From: a bacterium | Lineage (GTDB): Bacteria > Electryoneota > Electryoneia > Electryoneales > Electryoneaceae | DNA: 6,782 bases | Direction: 5' to 3' | Assembly (NCBI GenBank): GCA_014729955.1 | Contig: WJJA01000558.1 | Location: 1 to 6,782, forward strand | In this document: positions 1 through 5,585 of the stretch, one piece after another | Numbering within the stretch: position 1 is the first letter of the stretch | How the letters are laid out: every line of letters starts with the position of its first letter | Notes under the pieces: generated by a model | Database searches by the model: none | The model's input: the letters and a program-made list of their open reading frames with translations, nothing else | What the model was told of the DNA's origin: nothing | Program-made: the position numbers and the translations under genes

Positions 1-1572
1 CAACAACACCTCTTCGCCGTCACCTTCGGCGCGCATGGTGGTCGGCCGGGCGTGGTTGCCGGCGCCGTCACCGCCGCCGAGGCTGAACTCGAGGCCGCTA
101 AACATCGGATCGCCTTCCACTCCGTTCAACGTCATCTCCTGCGTGACATTGTATTGCGTGGGATCGCTGTACCCTAGCCAGTCATTCAGACCTGCACCGG
201 CGAGCAGACCCGGCATGGTCTTACCGGAGATGAGCACACTGCCGCCCGCAAGCATGAAATTCTCCAGGGCGGTGATCATCGTCGGGTTCAGATTGGCTGT
301 CACGGACTGTTCATGGAACCAGATCACGCACTGCACATCGCTGTTCGCAAGATCGTCACCCGGGAAGAGAGCGTTCGCCTCGACCCAGTGGGCGTAGCTG
401 TTCGGATTGAGGTCAGGATGGGCTTCGATCGCATCCGAGAAAAACTCACCGTAGTCGCCGTCCGGTTGGCTGTTGAGGAGCAGGATCTCGCTGGATGACA
501 TCACGTAAAAATCAAAGGTCTGTGAAAGCTGCGGCTCGCCCTGCGAGGTGATCGTCATGGTCACGAATCCGCTCGCACCGGGCTCATCGTTGGTTTCGAA
601 GGTGATATCGCTTGTGAACTGTTCGCCGCTCGCCAGGGTCATGGTCGAGTTGCCGGATTGTGTGCCTTCCGGGGTGGTGTAGGTGAAATCCCAGCCGTCG
701 GCGACATCGCTGGTAATCTCGACGTCGTAGGTGTCTTCGTTCTGCCCCTGGTTGAAGATGTTCATCGTGAACTCGCCGTCTTCCAGCGGATTCACAAACG
801 CGGCGTCCGCGCTCTGGCTTGCGGAGAAGCCGTACGCCTGGGAAAACTCCGCCATCGCCGACTGCAGCACCTCGCTTGTGCTCGGGTTCTGAATCCAGGC
901 GGTGATGTACATGTTCTCTTCGTCGTAGAACGATGCATCCCAGTCGAACTCATAGGTGAACGTTTCAGTGCTGTTGGCATCGATGGTGAAGGTATCGCCG
1001 TTCATGTCGGGCATCACATCCAGGACGGCATAGCCCCATTCGTTCTGGCCGTTGGGAGCGTTGTAAGTAATGACCCCTTCGACAGTTGCGACACGCATCA
1101 CGTAGTTTCCGGTCACCGCTTCGTCAGCGCTGTTCACTGTAATGGTCGCCGTCACACCGGCTCCAGGACCGCCGCCGGAGCTGATCAGGATTTCCACCGG
1201 GCTCTCGATGTCCATGCGGTCATCGAAGGCATCCTGCAGCGCTGTTCCCTGGAAGGGACTGGGTTCTTCGACACCGTCTATGACGGCATCGGGTACCCCG
1301 CTGACACCGTAATAATTGATACGGGTGGTATTCTGGCTGATATTGTTCTGGTACCAAGGGTCTCCGCTACCCGGCCACCAGCCGTGCCAGATCAGGATCG
1401 CCAGGTCGTCAAAATTGTCTTCAATGAAGCCGTACACCGTTGGTGCCGCGCTTGCGCAGGGACCGCAGTATGTATTCGTGAACTCTTCGAACAGCACGGT
1501 GCGTGGGAACGCGAACACCGTACCTGCGGCAACCAGCAGCACCACTAACACAGCGAGCAATGTTCTTTGCAT
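1..1572 (-). CDS. Secreted Omp28/thioredoxin-like multidomain protein (C-terminus beyond window)
   Basis: The frame is open from an ATG at 1570-1572 to the window edge, giving 524 residues without a stop. An SD (GAGGGG, 1578-1583) lies 5 bases upstream. Residues 1-21 form a Sec signal peptide with a hydrophobic core and a VFA cleavage site. Residues 22 to about 110 resemble the Omp28-related thioredoxin-like fold: FEEFTNTYCGPC with cysteines at 36 and 39, and GVSGVPDAVIDG with the expected cis-proline at 94. Two beta-rich, Gly/Thr/Asn-rich segments follow (about 120-240 and 245-355) and look Ig-like. From about 360 (EILLLNSQPDGDYG, then VIWFHEQSV and GGSVLISGK) there is a Rossmann-type region like the ThuA/GATase-like domains of secreted proteins. 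The protein is probably periplasmic or cell-surface; any sorting domain would be off the edge. A weak promoter (TTGTGC 1665-1670, 18-base spacer, TATCTT 1641-1646) is possible. The Omp28-like head is fairly secure. The later domain calls rest on pattern only, and no substrate can be named. Confidence 0.82.
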   Translation of the reverse strand, partial: MQRTLLAVLVVLLVAAGTVFAFPRTVLFEEFTNTYCGPCASAAPTVYGFIEDNFDDLAILIWHGWWPGSGDPWYQNNISQNTTRINYYGVSGVPDAVIDGVEEPSPFQGTALQDAFDDRMDIESPVEILISSGGGPGAGVTATITVNSADEAVTGNYVMRVATVEGVITYNAPNGQNEWGYAVLDVMPDMNGDTFTIDANSTETFTYEFDWDASFYDEENMYITAWIQNPSTSEVLQSAMAEFSQAYGFSASQSADAAFVNPLEDGEFTMNIFNQGQNEDTYDVEITSDVADGWDFTYTTPEGTQSGNSTMTLASGEQFTSDITFETNDEPGASGFVTMTITSQGEPQLSQTFDFYVMSSSEILLLNSQPDGDYGEFFSDAIEAHPDLNPNSYAHWVEANALFPGDDLANSDVQCVIWFHEQSVTANLNPTMITALENFMLAGGSVLISGKTMPGLLAGAGLNDWLGYSDPTQYNVTQEMTLNGVEGDPMFSGLEFSLGGGDGAGNHARPTTMRAEGDGEEVLL

Positions 1573-1724
1573 GTCTGCCCCTCTACTTTTCGTTTGGTTT
1601 CGTCGTTTTTGTACCGGCCCACAGTACAATATGTCACAGTAAGATAGAGAACGCCCTTCGTCGAGCACAAGTCTCCAACCTGATCGGAGGTATTTTTAAG
1701 GTCTTGAAAATTGTGGAGACGGGC

Positions 1725-2597
1725 TCAGGATAAGCCGACTCTTGCCTTTTGCGGAGGGTACCACACGGTTCCCTGGGAGGCGGCACGGAACCCGGCGAGT
1801 CGTGCCGCTTCGGATTCCACCTCGGTCTGGCTGAGCAGTCCGAGTCCCTTGAACCCGGCGCGGGCGGCTAGATGAGCGGCGGCACGGTAGAAAAACGCAA
1901 GCGCGTCGATGTGTGTCAGGGTCGGCATGGTTTCGCCGTTCCCGTCGGTTTCCAACGGCCCGAAGCCGTGCAGGAGGATGAAACCGGCGTCACGTTTCCG
2001 CAGCAACCCGCCGGCCAGCAGCAGCTCATCGTTTTCGTAGACCAGGCAGGTCGCGATGTTGGGGCTTTTCGCCAGCTCGACGAGAGCCTTCTGACGCGCG
2101 AGCACGGCCTCACTCGATTCACCCAGGTCAGAGCGTCCGGACGCGGTCGCCCTGATCATGTCCTCTTCGAGGCTTTTGTCGCGATAGGGATGGGACCATC
2201 GCAAGCGAAACCCGCTTTCACCCCCGACCGTGTCCTTAAGGGTGTGGATCCAGGCGGTCTCCTGGCGGCTTTCCCACTTCAACGAGTCGAGCAGCGGTTC
2301 CAGCACCTCGCTGGTATCCTTGTCCGCAAAACGGATAGACTTGGGGCGTGTGCCCTTTAATTGGAACTGGAGCTGCACAGCATTCCACCAGGCGCGCGCC
2401 GGTTTCTCACGGGGGCAGAAACCGTTGAAGACAGCGTTCCCGTCTGTCCATGCCGGGCTGGCTGTGGTCGCGGCGATCAATCCCTCCGACCGTTTTACAA
2501 CCGGGGCAAGTGGACGGATAAACTCAAGGTACATGGACCGCATGCGGTTCAGCACCTTGTCAAGCAGCACAATCCTCTGAGTTTTTTCTTCTGCCAT
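1725..2597 (-). CDS. GNAT-like N-acetyltransferase family protein
   Basis: This 290-residue soluble protein has no signal peptide or membrane segment. The C-terminal half has the beta-strand/helix order of a GNAT fold: ATCLVYENDELLLAGGLL is a strand pair, then HGFGPLE, then a helix (FFYRAAAHLAARAGFKGLGL), then EVESEAARLAGFRAASQGTVWYPP, which resembles the usual end helix and 'LGF' strand. The N-terminal half (GNAVFNGFCP, then a helix, then PKSIRFADKD) looks like the extra lobe of two-lobed GNAT proteins. A clear acetyl-CoA pyrophosphate loop (Q/RxxGxG/A) is not visible, so the fold may be degenerate. I chose the ATG at 2595-2597, which leaves a 28-base gap after the upstream glycosylase gene. 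A TTG at 2631-2633 would add 12 residues and overlap that gene by 8 bases. Neither start has a convincing SD, since the AAGGTGA before the TTG is too close. The gene is probably co-transcribed with the glycosylase homologue. Substrate unknown. Confidence 0.6.
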   Translation of the reverse strand: MAEEKTQRIVLLDKVLNRMRSMYLEFIRPLAPVVKRSEGLIAATTASPAWTDGNAVFNGFCPREKPARAWWNAVQLQFQLKGTRPKSIRFADKDTSEVLEPLLDSLKWESRQETAWIHTLKDTVGGESGFRLRWSHPYRDKSLEEDMIRATASGRSDLGESSEAVLARQKALVELAKSPNIATCLVYENDELLLAGGLLRKRDAGFILLHGFGPLETDGNGETMPTLTHIDALAFFYRAAAHLAARAGFKGLGLLSQTEVESEAARLAGFRAASQGTVWYPPQKARVGLS

Positions 2598-2625
2598 GAA
2601 TGACGATCTGTTATGATACCGGGTT

Positions 2626-3609
2626 CTAGACAATCACCTTGGTTTCGTTTGCCGCCTGGACCAGGAACATCCACCATGAGCGCCAGGGAATATAGGGTTG
2701 CGCGAGGCGACGGACAGTGGTTTCGTCCGGCAGTTCGCGCAATTTATAGACTCTTTGCACCGCACGATACAGCCGTGGGTGTGGAAACAGCATATCCTGG
2801 AAGCCGAAGGCGCGGAAGAGCAAATGGTCCGCGATTTCCGGATCGATTCCGGGCAACTGCAGCAGACGCTGCCGTGCGCGGACCGGATCGGCAATTTTGG
2901 TAATGTAATCGAGCGGATCGGGATCGCCCACCATGCAGGCGGCCAGGTTACGAATTTTTTTCAGCGTCACCGGCGGTATGCCGCTGATGGTGAGTAGCCG
3001 CTCGGGTGTAGAAAGCAGTGTGAGTTTTCCGGGAAACGCGGGCGGCGCGGCGGGTCGTCCCGCCGGCACAATCCCGCAGACTTCTTTCAGGTTATACATC
3101 AGGGTCTGGGTGCTGCGACTCGGGCCTCGCAGGCCGATCATGGCGCGTACCGCTCCCTCGAATGGATCGCTGTACTGGAGTGGTCGAATGCCGGGATGTA
3201 CGGCCAGCGCGAAGCGCAGGTGCGGATCTTTCCTGGAGAGGGTGTAAAAATCGTCCGGATTGACGGTGAGCGAGAAGAGTCTGCGCACAGCGCGCTCGGC
3301 CTCTTCCGCAGCTTCTCCGGTTGCATCGTCGCCAAGGATCCGCATCTGCAACGGGCTGTCGGGAGTTTCGTGCACAAGGCGCACCTCCACAGCTCCACCG
3401 CTGGTCTCCATCGAGAAGTGGTGGTGGGCGGGTCGGTCCGGGTGACGTCGCGGCGTGCGTCCTTGAGAAAGGATATTCAATGCCGTCGACAGTCGAAACG
3501 GGCCGTGGTACTCAATCGTGCGTTCAATCTCCAAAATGGTTGCCCCTGCGAATCCATCCAAGCGGCGGCAGGCATGATCCTGAAGGCCGGATTGGTCATC
3601 GGCCCGCAT
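2626..3609 (-). CDS. AlkA-like HhH-GPD DNA glycosylase homologue lacking the catalytic Asp
   Basis: The protein has 327 residues, compared with about 280-310 for AlkA-type 3-methyladenine glycosylases that excise alkylated bases. The N-terminal lobe (LEIERTIEYHGPFRLSTALNIL, about 26-47) fits the AlkA N-terminal domain. DPFEGAVRAMIGLRG (from 148) fits the first helical segment of the HhH-GPD fold. LTISGIPPVTLKKIRNLA precedes the helix-hairpin-helix LPGIDPEIADHL (252-263). PWRSWWMFLVQ near the C-terminus matches the AlkA PWRSY segment. The position aligned with E. coli AlkA Asp238 is Pro278, in LFPHPRLYRAV, preceded by His277. The position of Trp218 is Glu258 and the hairpin GIG has become GID. 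The frame is intact on both sides, so this is not a sequencing frameshift. It may be inactive, bind DNA only, or act differently. The start is uncertain: the ATG at 3609 has a modest AGG 5 bases before it, and a TTG at 3532-3534 has AGGGG 8 bases before it. A strong terminator lies just upstream. Confidence 0.8.
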   Translation of the reverse strand: MRADDQSGLQDHACRRLDGFAGATILEIERTIEYHGPFRLSTALNILSQGRTPRRHPDRPAHHHFSMETSGGAVEVRLVHETPDSPLQMRILGDDATGEAAEEAERAVRRLFSLTVNPDDFYTLSRKDPHLRFALAVHPGIRPLQYSDPFEGAVRAMIGLRGPSRSTQTLMYNLKEVCGIVPAGRPAAPPAFPGKLTLLSTPERLLTISGIPPVTLKKIRNLAACMVGDPDPLDYITKIADPVRARQRLLQLPGIDPEIADHLLFRAFGFQDMLFPHPRLYRAVQRVYKLRELPDETTVRRLAQPYIPWRSWWMFLVQAANETKVIV

Positions 3610-3647
3610 CGCCGCCTGTATCGTTGCAAGATAGAGCTTTCAGGGAC

Positions 3648-3709
3648 AAAAAAAAAGCACAGCCCTGTCCCCGGGTTGGCAAAGGCCCGGCGAGACGACA
3701 GAGCTGCAC
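3648..3709 (-). terminator. Strong intrinsic terminator or attenuator upstream of the glycosylase gene
   Basis: Read on the minus strand, GTGCAGCTCTGTC (3709-3697) pairs with GACAGGGCTGTGC (3669-3657) in a 13-bp stem with three G-U wobbles. The stem encloses a second helix, CCGGG/CCCGG (3690-3686 with 3675-3671). Nine Ts follow directly (3656-3648). The three wobbles would be mismatches on the plus strand, which fixes the direction. The element is 38 bases before the glycosylase ATG at 3609. It either ends a minus-strand RNA made from the intergenic region, or is an attenuator in the glycosylase leader. No good promoter is visible between the T-tract and the start codon. Confidence 0.8.
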
Positions 3710-3724
3710 GGTGCAGGGATGCAC
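3704..3724 (-). promoter_or_regulatory. Overlapping alternative hairpins at the foot of the terminator
   Basis: On the minus strand the sequence GTGCA-TCCC-TGCAC (3724-3711) can form one 5-bp hairpin. CTGCA-CCG-TGCAG (3716-3704) can form another, and its second arm reuses the first six bases of the left arm of the terminator stem (3709-3704). The three structures therefore cannot all form at once. Mutually exclusive pairing of this kind is typical of attenuators and riboswitch expression platforms, but these stems are short and could be chance. Confidence 0.3.
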
Positions 3725-3752
3725 GGATCGCATCGTACGAAATGTATGTTTC

Positions 3753-4047
3753 ACCGTTTCATGCTACTCGGAAACGGTTTAAGATCAAACGAGACCCCGG
3801 CGTCCAACCCGTCAGACATGCCGAGTGAATTTGCGTTTCACATGCAATCGGCTTCGGAAGGGTGGGATTCTCGTTTGCAATCCCGACATGCCCTTCAGGA
3901 CCGACGCTTTTCCGAGGTTGGCAGCCTCGGGGGGTCCGGTTGTTCACAAGTGCAACGGCTGTGCCAATTGCAAAAGCCCCTTGAAAACAAAGGTTTTAGG
4001 CCGAAGACGCGAGAGAGGTGTGCACGACGTTCCCATCCTGTGGAACG
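3753..4047. other. Cluster of stem-loops, possible structured RNA
   Basis: Perfect inverted repeats follow each other closely. ACCGTTTC/GAAACGGT (3753-3778) has a loop of 10. GCCGA/TCGGC encloses GTGAA/TTCAC (3820-3852). GAAGGG/CCCTTC encloses GGGATT/AATCCC (3857-3896). CCGAGG/CCTCGG (3912-3930) has a loop of 7. CCG-g-TTG/CAACGG spans 3936-3958, AAAAC/GTTTT spans 3984-3997, and CGTTCC/GGAACG (4028-4047) has a loop of 8. Chance would give about one 6-bp stem with a loop of 10 or less in 500 bases; four stems of 6-8 bp are seen. Strand is unclear. Extra U-G pairs around 3912-3930 (UUUU with GGGG) and inside 3857-3896 favour plus, while the terminator at 3648 favours a minus-strand transcript. 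Confidence 0.45.
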
Positions 4048-4135
4048 GCCTGCGCTCGGTTCGTCTTCGCGGATATTGCAGAAGAACAGCATCGAAGTCG
4101 CCGGCGAGTTGGATGCCTGCGGCCTGTATTGTAAG

Positions 4136-4162
4136 TTGCAGGTCGCGAGACTGTTTTATAAT
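4136..4162 (+). promoter_or_regulatory. Putative sigma70-type promoter for the glycosyltransferase gene
   Basis: A perfect -10 hexamer TATAAT is at 4157-4162. A weak -35 (TTGCAG, 4136-4141) stands 15 bases upstream. The predicted start site would give a leader of about 30 bases before the ATG at 4198. The short spacer and poor -35 lower confidence. The sigma preference of this organism is unknown. Confidence 0.35.
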
Positions 4163-4185
4163 GGCCGACGACCATATCTCGGGGA

Positions 4186-4190
4186 AAGGA
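4186..4190 (+). promoter_or_regulatory. Ribosome binding site of the glycosyltransferase gene
   Basis: AAGGA lies 7 bases before the ATG at 4198. It fixes this start over any internal methionine. Confidence 0.7.
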
Positions 4191-4197
4191 ACGGCAA

Positions 4198-5070
4198 ATG
4201 ACGATCGGCGGTGTGATGTGCGCAAAGGACGAAGCGGACGGCATCGTTCCCAACCTGCTCTATCACCTGGAGCTGCAGGGCTTTGACAAAATCGTCGTGA
4301 TCGAGAACGGTTCCCATGATCGAACGTGGGAGGTTCTGCGGACCTTGAACGATCCACGAGTGATTCTGCATCGAGTCCCGTTTCAGGAAGGATATGTGCA
4401 GGAGAAAGCCGCCACCGAGGGTGCGCTGGAACTGTTTCATAAACACAATTTTGACTGGGTGTTATCGATCGATGCGGACGAGTTCTGGGTGTCGGAACAG
4501 ACAGGATCCGTGCGAAACGCGTTGGAACGAATCAAGCCCGAACACAACTGCTTTCAGACCAAGGCGTACGATTTTGTATTTACGGAGCGGGACGGCCCGG
4601 CGGACGCTCACTTTACCCGGCGCATGCAGTATGCGGTCCTCTTTCCCAAACCGAAAGAGGTGCTGTATCGCGCGGGGGATCATCTGCAATCCTGGGGTCT
4701 CGGCAGCCATGAAGCGTCCTTCGATCCTCCCGGCGCAAAACACGTCGCCGCCATTCACCCTTCCCACCTGTGTCGCTATCATTATCGTTACATCAGCCGT
4801 GAACAGATTCTTCGTAAAGTGCTCGACCAGGTGGAAGGCTTCATCCTGCTGACCGGGGGCAGGTGGTTGTACGAGAACGACGGTCTTGGAGCGCATATCC
4901 TTGACATGTACAAGATCATCAAGGAAGACCGTTTCAATGACTGGTTCGCCTCACGCATCCTTTCCGAAGAGGCGGTGCGAACGCGGCTGAAGAAGGGAAG
5001 CCTGTTTCACAAAACGGCATTGCAGCGTTACAAACCGTTCTTCGATGCGGTTGCACGGCAGTCGTTGTAG
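4198..5070 (+). CDS. GT2-type glycosyltransferase (Glyco_tranf_2_4-like)
   Basis: This 290-residue cytoplasmic protein has a GT-A fold. It transfers a sugar from a nucleotide donor, probably in envelope polysaccharide or lipid glycan synthesis; donor and acceptor cannot be told. The opening GGVMCAKDEADGIVPNLLYH (4-23) is the typical first strand of the 'CKNE' group of GT2 enzymes. IVVIENGSHDRTWEVL follows (32-47), as in nucleotide-binding GT-A strands. SIDADEFW (90-97) contains the metal-binding DxD (Asp92, Asp94). The C-terminal HPSHLCRYHYRYISREQIL (187-205) matches the conserved H-Y-R-Y/S-x-x-Q segment of Glyco_tranf_2_4 proteins. No membrane segment is seen, and the length is usual for the family. 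The gene stands alone between two intergenic regions of over 500 bases, with no polysaccharide cluster in view. Confidence 0.85.
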   Translation: MTIGGVMCAKDEADGIVPNLLYHLELQGFDKIVVIENGSHDRTWEVLRTLNDPRVILHRVPFQEGYVQEKAATEGALELFHKHNFDWVLSIDADEFWVSEQTGSVRNALERIKPEHNCFQTKAYDFVFTERDGPADAHFTRRMQYAVLFPKPKEVLYRAGDHLQSWGLGSHEASFDPPGAKHVAAIHPSHLCRYHYRYISREQILRKVLDQVEGFILLTGGRWLYENDGLGAHILDMYKIIKEDRFNDWFASRILSEEAVRTRLKKGSLFHKTALQRYKPFFDAVARQSL

Positions 5071-5104
5071 CGCGAGCGCCCGGGTTGGAAGGGATGGCGG
5101 GTTT

Positions 5105-5126
5105 ACGGCAGCCTGTCGGCTGTCGT
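5105..5126 (+). terminator. Hairpin 35 bases after the glycosyltransferase stop, possible terminator
   Basis: ACGGCAGCC (5105-5113) pairs with GGCTGTCGT (5118-5126) in a 9-bp stem with one G-U, around a TGTC loop. No T-tract follows; the nearest is TTTT at 5147-5150, after a second small hairpin. It may mark the 3' end of the mRNA, but it is not a canonical intrinsic terminator. Confidence 0.35.
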
Positions 5127-5217
5127 CACGGTTCAACACGTGTGCCTTTTACCGCACAATGGAGGCGGGGTTTACCACCAATGTTCAGGCCTAGTATGTT
5201 GATTCTATAAGACATAA

Positions 5218-5265
5218 TCAGCAGTCGTCCACGCAGGCACCGAGCTTGCACCAGTGTGCTGCTGA
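5218..5265. other. Stem-loop with a 7-bp basal stem
   Basis: TCAGCAG (5218-5224) pairs with CTGCTGA (5259-5265) around a 34-base interior. It stands 13 bases before the twin hairpins at 5279-5371 and may belong to the same structured element. On its own a 7-bp stem with so large a loop is weak evidence. Confidence 0.35.
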
Positions 5266-5278
5266 CGTTCCATTTAGA

Positions 5279-5371
5279 GTGTCGGGTCACACTCCGCTGA
5301 CACGTGCCAAGACCCGACACAACGTTCCGTCAGGTCACACTTGCCTGCAGCAAGCAAGACCAGACGGAACG
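5279..5371. repeat. Tandem pair of related hairpins with a shared inner core
   Basis: Hairpin A has arms GTGTCGGGTC (5279-5288) and GACCCGACAC (5311-5320), 10 bp. Hairpin B has arms CGTTCCGTC (5323-5331) and GACGGAACG (5363-5371), then an A-A mismatch, GGTC/GACC (5333-5336 with 5358-5361), a symmetric 3x3 loop, and CTTGC/GCAAG (5340-5344 with 5350-5354). Two bases separate A and B. Both run GGTCACACT into the loop side and return through AAGACC, with CTG conserved between, while the outer stems differ in sequence but stay paired. This pattern suggests two copies of one structural element, as RNA or as a protein-binding DNA site. Strand cannot be decided because the stems hold no G-U pairs. 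Confidence 0.6.
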
Positions 5372-5574
5372 GTACGATCGAATCACTCAAAGTACGTGAA
5401 ACGGTCCACAAGCATGCTGCAGCCGGCGGGCATTGCGTGGAATGTGACCGACGCCCTTGTCTTCTCATTCCCGCGAGTTGTAGCTTGCAACGCAGTGGCC
5501 GCGTTATGCAAAAGAAAACGATTTACTACGACCGAACGGCGCTGCCTGTTCGTGTCGTACCCATTTTGCAGGTG

Positions 5575-5580
5575 AGGGAG
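5575..5580 (+). promoter_or_regulatory. Ribosome binding site of the FecR-domain gene
   Basis: AGGGAG lies 5 bases before the ATG at 5586 and supports that start, which also gives an intact signal peptide. Confidence 0.7.
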
Positions 5581-5585
5581 ACACC

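Larger units (their letters stand above)
3610..4197. other. Divergent intergenic region, 588 bases, non-coding and rich in stem-loops
   Basis: The region lies between the divergent glycosylase (minus) and glycosyltransferase (plus) genes. Reading frames of up to about 160 codons exist on both strands. They overlap each other and the flanking genes, have no recognisable motifs and no SD, and read like chance frames (Arg/Ser/Cys-rich). What it does hold is the minus-strand terminator at 3648-3709, small hairpins at 3704-3724, a cluster of stem-loops at 3753-4047, a 10-base palindrome TCGCCGGCGA at 4098-4107, and the putative glycosyltransferase promoter at 4136-4162. A structured RNA or a long regulated leader is the best reading, but I recognise no known family (checked by eye against tmRNA, RNase P, SRP, 6S and common riboswitch cores). 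Confidence 0.55.
5071..5585. other. Intergenic region, 515 bases, with prominent hairpins
   Basis: No convincing gene is present. Short frames on both strands lack an SD and recognisable motifs. The contents are a 9-bp hairpin soon after the glycosyltransferase stop (5105-5126), a small TGTGC/GCACA hairpin (5141-5158), a series of larger hairpins at 5218-5371 with a possible extra one at 5402-5450, and the SD of the FecR gene. A CCCGGGTTGG 10-mer at 5079-5088 also occurs at 3670-3679 in the other intergenic region. No clear sigma70 promoter for FecR was found by eye. Confidence 0.55.

Noticed and set aside
658..1548. 296-codon plus-strand open frame
   Set aside because: It is antisense to the Omp28-like gene, whose frame has a signal peptide, an SD and family motifs. 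The plus-strand translation has no recognisable domain.
1671..1720. Inverted repeat GTCTCC/GGAGAC between the acyltransferase and Omp28-like genes
   Set aside because: The arms are 38 bases apart with no T-tract after them, so it is not convincing as a terminator or operator.
3657..3730. Plus-strand reading as a c-di-GMP-I (GEMM) riboswitch, suggested by GCACA and GGCAAAGG
   Set aside because: The core order and spacing do not match the GEMM consensus, and the stem has mismatches on the plus strand where the minus strand has G-U pairs.
4098..4107. Palindrome TCGCCGGCGA
   Set aside because: A single GC-rich 10-base palindrome has no partner copy or spacing that would mark it as an operator.
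3719..4201. 160-codon plus-strand frame, and the overlapping frame 3825-4286
   Set aside because: There is no SD, no motif and a skewed Arg/Ser/Cys composition. Both cross into or over the start of the glycosyltransferase gene, and the region is full of inverted repeats.
3944..4357. 137-codon minus-strand frame
   Set aside because: It overlaps the well-supported glycosyltransferase gene on the opposite strand and shows no domain.
3670..5088. CCCGGGTTGG shared by the two intergenic regions (3670-3679 and 5079-5088)
   Set aside because: A 10-base match with no further similarity on either side is likely to be chance.
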